64,000 bases of DNA from CBDCUI01 sp965223115 (lineage in GTDB: Bacteria; Pseudomonadota; Gammaproteobacteria; UBA4575), in assembly GCA_965223115.1 (NCBI GenBank), contig OZ244982.1, positions 2,356,001 to 2,420,000 of the forward strand, read 5' to 3'. Below are positions 61,280 through 64,000 of the stretch, in pieces. Position 1 is the stretch's first letter; every line of letters starts with the position of its first letter. The position numbers and the translations under genes are program-made. Under the pieces are notes generated by a model that was not told where the DNA came from, ran no database searches, and saw only the letters and a program-made list of their open reading frames with translations.

Positions 61280-62302
61280 ATGAAAAAAACAAAAAACAAG
61301 CAAAGAGGGTTTTCTATTGTTGAGTTAATGGTGACATTGGTTATCAACTCATTAGTACTCATTGCAGTCGTTCAGTTGTTTATTCAAAACAAAGCTAACT
61401 ATACACAACAAGAAACATTAGCACGTATGCAAGAAAATGGCCGGTTTGCACTTGAGTATTTAACCCGAGACATTCGTTATGCAGATTTCTGGGGTTGTGT
61501 ACCGGATCCTGACAATGTAACTAACCAAGTTGTTGGTGGGGGTTTAGCACAATTTGGTAATGGAGATGGCTTGCAAGCTACTAATGGAACAGGGCCTACT
61601 GCACCTGATGCCGGGTTTAATACTAACGCTGACACATTAACTATCACTCGTGCAACAAATATATCTGGCCAAGTGGTTGCAAATATGGCAGACACTGCTG
61701 ATGTCATTACAATCGGTTTTAATCCTTCATTTAATGTTGGAGATGTTCTGTCGATTTCTGATTGTCAACGTGGAGATGTTTTTACGGTGACTGGAATCAC
61801 AGGTGTCGATACAGATGGTGATAGTGTAGATGATCAATGGCAAATAGCTCATGCGGAAGATGATGCGAGTAGCACGCAAGTTAATACTAGCGATGATTTG
61901 TCATTTAATTATTCTACATTGGCTTCTTTGTTTACGAGTGCTTCAGGTATAACTTATTCCATTGGCACGGATGCTACTACAGGCGAGCCTGCTTTACTTA
62001 GAAATAATCAAGTACTCATTTCAGGCGTTGAGACAATGCAACTAATGTATGGCGAAGATACCAGCGCAACGCAAGATGGAATTGTAGATCGATATGTACC
62101 AGCAAATTCTGTTACCGATTTTAATAATGTCATCAGTGTGAGAGTAACGCTTTTAGTGCGTTCTGAAGATGAATTAAATGAGGCACCAATCAGTTACACA
62201 CTACCCGGAATCGGCACATTTACCCCGACAGATAATCGTAGTCGACGTGTGTATACCACAACCGCGACCATACGTAATCGTACCGACACAGTGTCATTTT
62301 AA
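61280..62302 (+). CDS. pilW: Minor type IV pilin PilW (operon 2)
   Basis: 340 residues. Leader MKKTKNKQRG, then FSIVELMVTLVINSLVLIAVVQLF, then MQENGRFALEYLTRDIRYADFWGC, the PilW pattern. The C-terminal part includes SGVETMQLMYGEDTSATQDGIVDRYVPAN, aligned with the equivalent region of the first copy. Four bases after pilV. Confidence 0.93.
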   Translation: MKKTKNKQRGFSIVELMVTLVINSLVLIAVVQLFIQNKANYTQQETLARMQENGRFALEYLTRDIRYADFWGCVPDPDNVTNQVVGGGLAQFGNGDGLQATNGTGPTAPDAGFNTNADTLTITRATNISGQVVANMADTADVITIGFNPSFNVGDVLSISDCQRGDVFTVTGITGVDTDGDSVDDQWQIAHAEDDASSTQVNTSDDLSFNYSTLASLFTSASGITYSIGTDATTGEPALLRNNQVLISGVETMQLMYGEDTSATQDGIVDRYVPANSVTDFNNVISVRVTLLVRSEDELNEAPISYTLPGIGTFTPTDNRSRRVYTTTATIRNRTDTVSF

Positions 62303-62329
62303 AGACTGAATTTTTTAATGGAGTAAATA

Positions 62330-62890
62330 GTGAAAACACAAATGAATAAACAACAAGGCGCTGTACTTGTTATTTCGTTAGTTATTCTAGCTGTTATAAC
62401 CATGGTTTCTTTGGCTGGGATGCGTACCGCAACTGTAGAGGAAAAGATGGCATCTAACGTGCGTGACCGTAGTGTTGCATTCCAGTCTGCTGAACGAGGG
62501 TTGTTAGATGCAGAGAATATGATAACTGGTTTTGTTTCTATTGCAGCATTAACTGGCAATAATGGATTGCTAGGAGAAACTGATGCGGAGCCAGATTATT
62601 TTGCAGCAAATACATGGACGACGGTAAATTCGCAAACATCGCCAAACCCGATTCCAATCGAATCAGATGGCACTACAGTTAGTCGGACTATTGCACCCCA
62701 ATTTGTTATTAAACATATTGGTAATGTGGATCCTTTTGCGGGAGCAAATCCAATTACAGCGATTGGTGGATATGGTAGTCAATCATTTAGCTCAGATATA
62801 AATTTGTTTAAGGTTGTAACAACCAGTCAAGGGTTGTCACCAAACTCAGTTGTATTTTTGCAGAGTTATTTTGCGCGTGTTGGGTTATAA
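62330..62890 (+). CDS. pilX: Minor type IV pilin PilX (operon 2)
   Basis: 186 residues from a GTG with ATGGAG upstream. Leader MKTQMNKQQG, then AVLVISLVILAVITMVSLAGMRTATVEEKMASNVRDRSVAFQSAERGLLDAE, the PilX domain without Glu5. Paralogue of the operon 1 PilX, with 27 bases before it and 60 after it to the next gene. Confidence 0.92.
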   Translation: MKTQMNKQQGAVLVISLVILAVITMVSLAGMRTATVEEKMASNVRDRSVAFQSAERGLLDAENMITGFVSIAALTGNNGLLGETDAEPDYFAANTWTTVNSQTSPNPIPIESDGTTVSRTIAPQFVIKHIGNVDPFAGANPITAIGGYGSQSFSSDINLFKVVTTSQGLSPNSVVFLQSYFARVGL

Positions 62891-62950
62891 ATTTTTAAAT
62901 TTTAGTAACAGAAATTAAACGGAATTAAATTTGTGAGTTGGAGTAATAAG

Positions 62951-64000
62951 ATGAACAGACAAGCTAAAGTTAATAAATTTACTTGGATTACAGCAATACT
63001 TGTAATCACGGTATCACTTACAGGTATTGTCCAAGCAAAACCTGGCCCTTTAGCACAGAGCCCTTTGTTTTTGGGTAACAAGGTTCCACCCAATATTTTC
63101 TTTGCAATGGATGACTCAGGAAGCATGAACTGGGAAGTCACAACTAATACTGGTACCGAAAACCCCGGTGTTGCAACGCATTCTGGTCTTGATTTTACCC
63201 CTGATAACGTACTTGAACGTCGAGAGCTTTGTTCAGGATTTAATGTACTTGCTTATAATCCTAATTATTTATATACACCATGGTTAGGTGAGGATGAAGA
63301 TGGCATTTCGTATAACAATAGAACACTGACAACGGCACTAAATGATCCCTATGACAACGATAATACAGATGATCTAAGTAATCATTTTTATTTTACATGG
63401 AATGATATGGATAGCGATGGAGAATATGATGGTCCTGGATCCATTGATTTTTCTCAAGCATATGATGCAACAGATGAATGTAATGTTCCTGATAACACAG
63501 CGGGTGTAGCAGTTAATACATTACCTCTGGTTGGAACACCTGCAGCACCTAATTCTCAGCAGAACTATGCTAATTGGTATACCTATTACAGAAAACGTGA
63601 ATATGTAGCCAAGCTTGCGATTTCAGAATTAATTTGGAACTCAGATGACTATATGGGTTTAGCCACCTTACATAATAATAATAATGTCGGCACACCTGTT
63701 GCAGACATGACAAGTAAATCAGATAAACTTAATTTACTAGATAACCTTGGCCAAGTTGACTCAACAGGCGGTACCCCGTTACGTATTTTAATGCATAACG
63801 TTGGACGTTATTTCGATCAGGCCGGAAGTGACAGTGATCATAGTGCTCTAGGGTTTTCAGATCCAAGCCCAATTCTTTCTCAAAGTAACGGAGGAGAGTG
63901 CCAGCAGAATTTTACTATAGCGTTCTCAGATGGATTTTGGAATGGTGGTGGTCCTGGGGTTGGAAATGAAGATGCTGATGGAACAGGAAATGACACCATT
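62951..64000 (+). CDS. pilY1: Second PilY1-type pilus adhesin, N-terminal part (runs off the window)
   Basis: The frame is open from the ATG at 62951 (GGAG before it) to the end of the window, 350 codons. Signal peptide (hydrophobic 12-26, cleavage after VQA), then NIFFAMDDSGSMNW, a canonical vWA MIDAS motif D-x-S-x-S. LAYNPNYLYTPWLGEDEDG, NYANWYTYYRKREYVAKLA and GGTPLRILMHNVGRYFD match the corresponding region of the first PilY1. The rest, including any propeller, lies beyond the window. Confidence 0.93.
   Translation, partial: MNRQAKVNKFTWITAILVITVSLTGIVQAKPGPLAQSPLFLGNKVPPNIFFAMDDSGSMNWEVTTNTGTENPGVATHSGLDFTPDNVLERRELCSGFNVLAYNPNYLYTPWLGEDEDGISYNNRTLTTALNDPYDNDNTDDLSNHFYFTWNDMDSDGEYDGPGSIDFSQAYDATDECNVPDNTAGVAVNTLPLVGTPAAPNSQQNYANWYTYYRKREYVAKLAISELIWNSDDYMGLATLHNNNNVGTPVADMTSKSDKLNLLDNLGQVDSTGGTPLRILMHNVGRYFDQAGSDSDHSALGFSDPSPILSQSNGGECQQNFTIAFSDGFWNGGGPGVGNEDADGTGNDTI

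Overview
The window is one contiguous stretch of a low-GC gammaproteobacterial chromosome (AT-rich by eye). No phage, transposase gene, rRNA or CRISPR array is visible. The assignment rests on gene neighbourhoods typical of Gammaproteobacteria: glnA / DUF4124 protein / ntrB-ntrC, gpsA-secB-grxC-yibN beside envC-ctpA-yibQ, glyQ-glyS next to gmhB and plsC, and fimT-pilV-pilW-pilX-pilY1-pilY2-pilE minor-pilin operons. The genus cannot be named from the sequence.

Layout. 1-9.8 kb: the end of a glutathione-transferase-like gene, an AlkB-family membrane monooxygenase with a small membrane protein, a complete cbb3 cytochrome oxidase operon (Yip1-like, ccoN, ccoO, ccoQ, ccoP) behind an FNR-like box, a hemerythrin-like protein, a truncated haemoglobin, a FadL-type outer-membrane channel and a DUF302 protein. 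This reads as low-oxygen respiration together with uptake and oxidation of hydrophobic substrates. 9.8-14.2 kb: a gene-poor AT-rich stretch with pyrophosphatase, an NTF2-like protein and dodecin, separated by several unexplained stem-loop clusters and a duplicated palindromic element. 14.2-22 kb: small conserved proteins, tRNA-Thr(CGT), a Fur-family regulator, thiO/thiS/thiG (with an inverted membrane-protein gene between thiS and thiG), trmB and a SulP transporter. 22-30.5 kb: phosphoribulokinase, a FIST protein, a Tas-like aldo-keto reductase, plsC, gmhB, glyS, glyQ and a 43-residue membrane protein. 30.5-35.9 kb: the nitrogen-control region, with glnA behind a sigma-54 promoter and two NtrC sites, then ntrB-ntrC behind a third NtrC site.

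36.1-42.8 kb holds three consecutive genes for large exported proteins (propeller/Ig/PKD protein, carboxypeptidase-regulatory-like protein, zinc-phospholipase-C/P1-nuclease-like protein). It is the best candidate for an undescribed system here. 42.8-51.9 kb: a GDSL lipoprotein, pyrD and trmL with overlapping head-to-head start codons, gpsA-secB-grxC-rhodanese, a YgaV/SqrR-like ArsR regulator, envC, ctpA, yibQ and yajL.

52-64 kb: two tandem minor-pilin/PilY1 operons, the second running off the window. The first is preceded by a compact pseudoknotted RNA-like element that may be related to HEARO/omega RNAs. The two PilY1 paralogues differ in their von Willebrand A metal-site motif, which suggests two adhesin tips with different properties.
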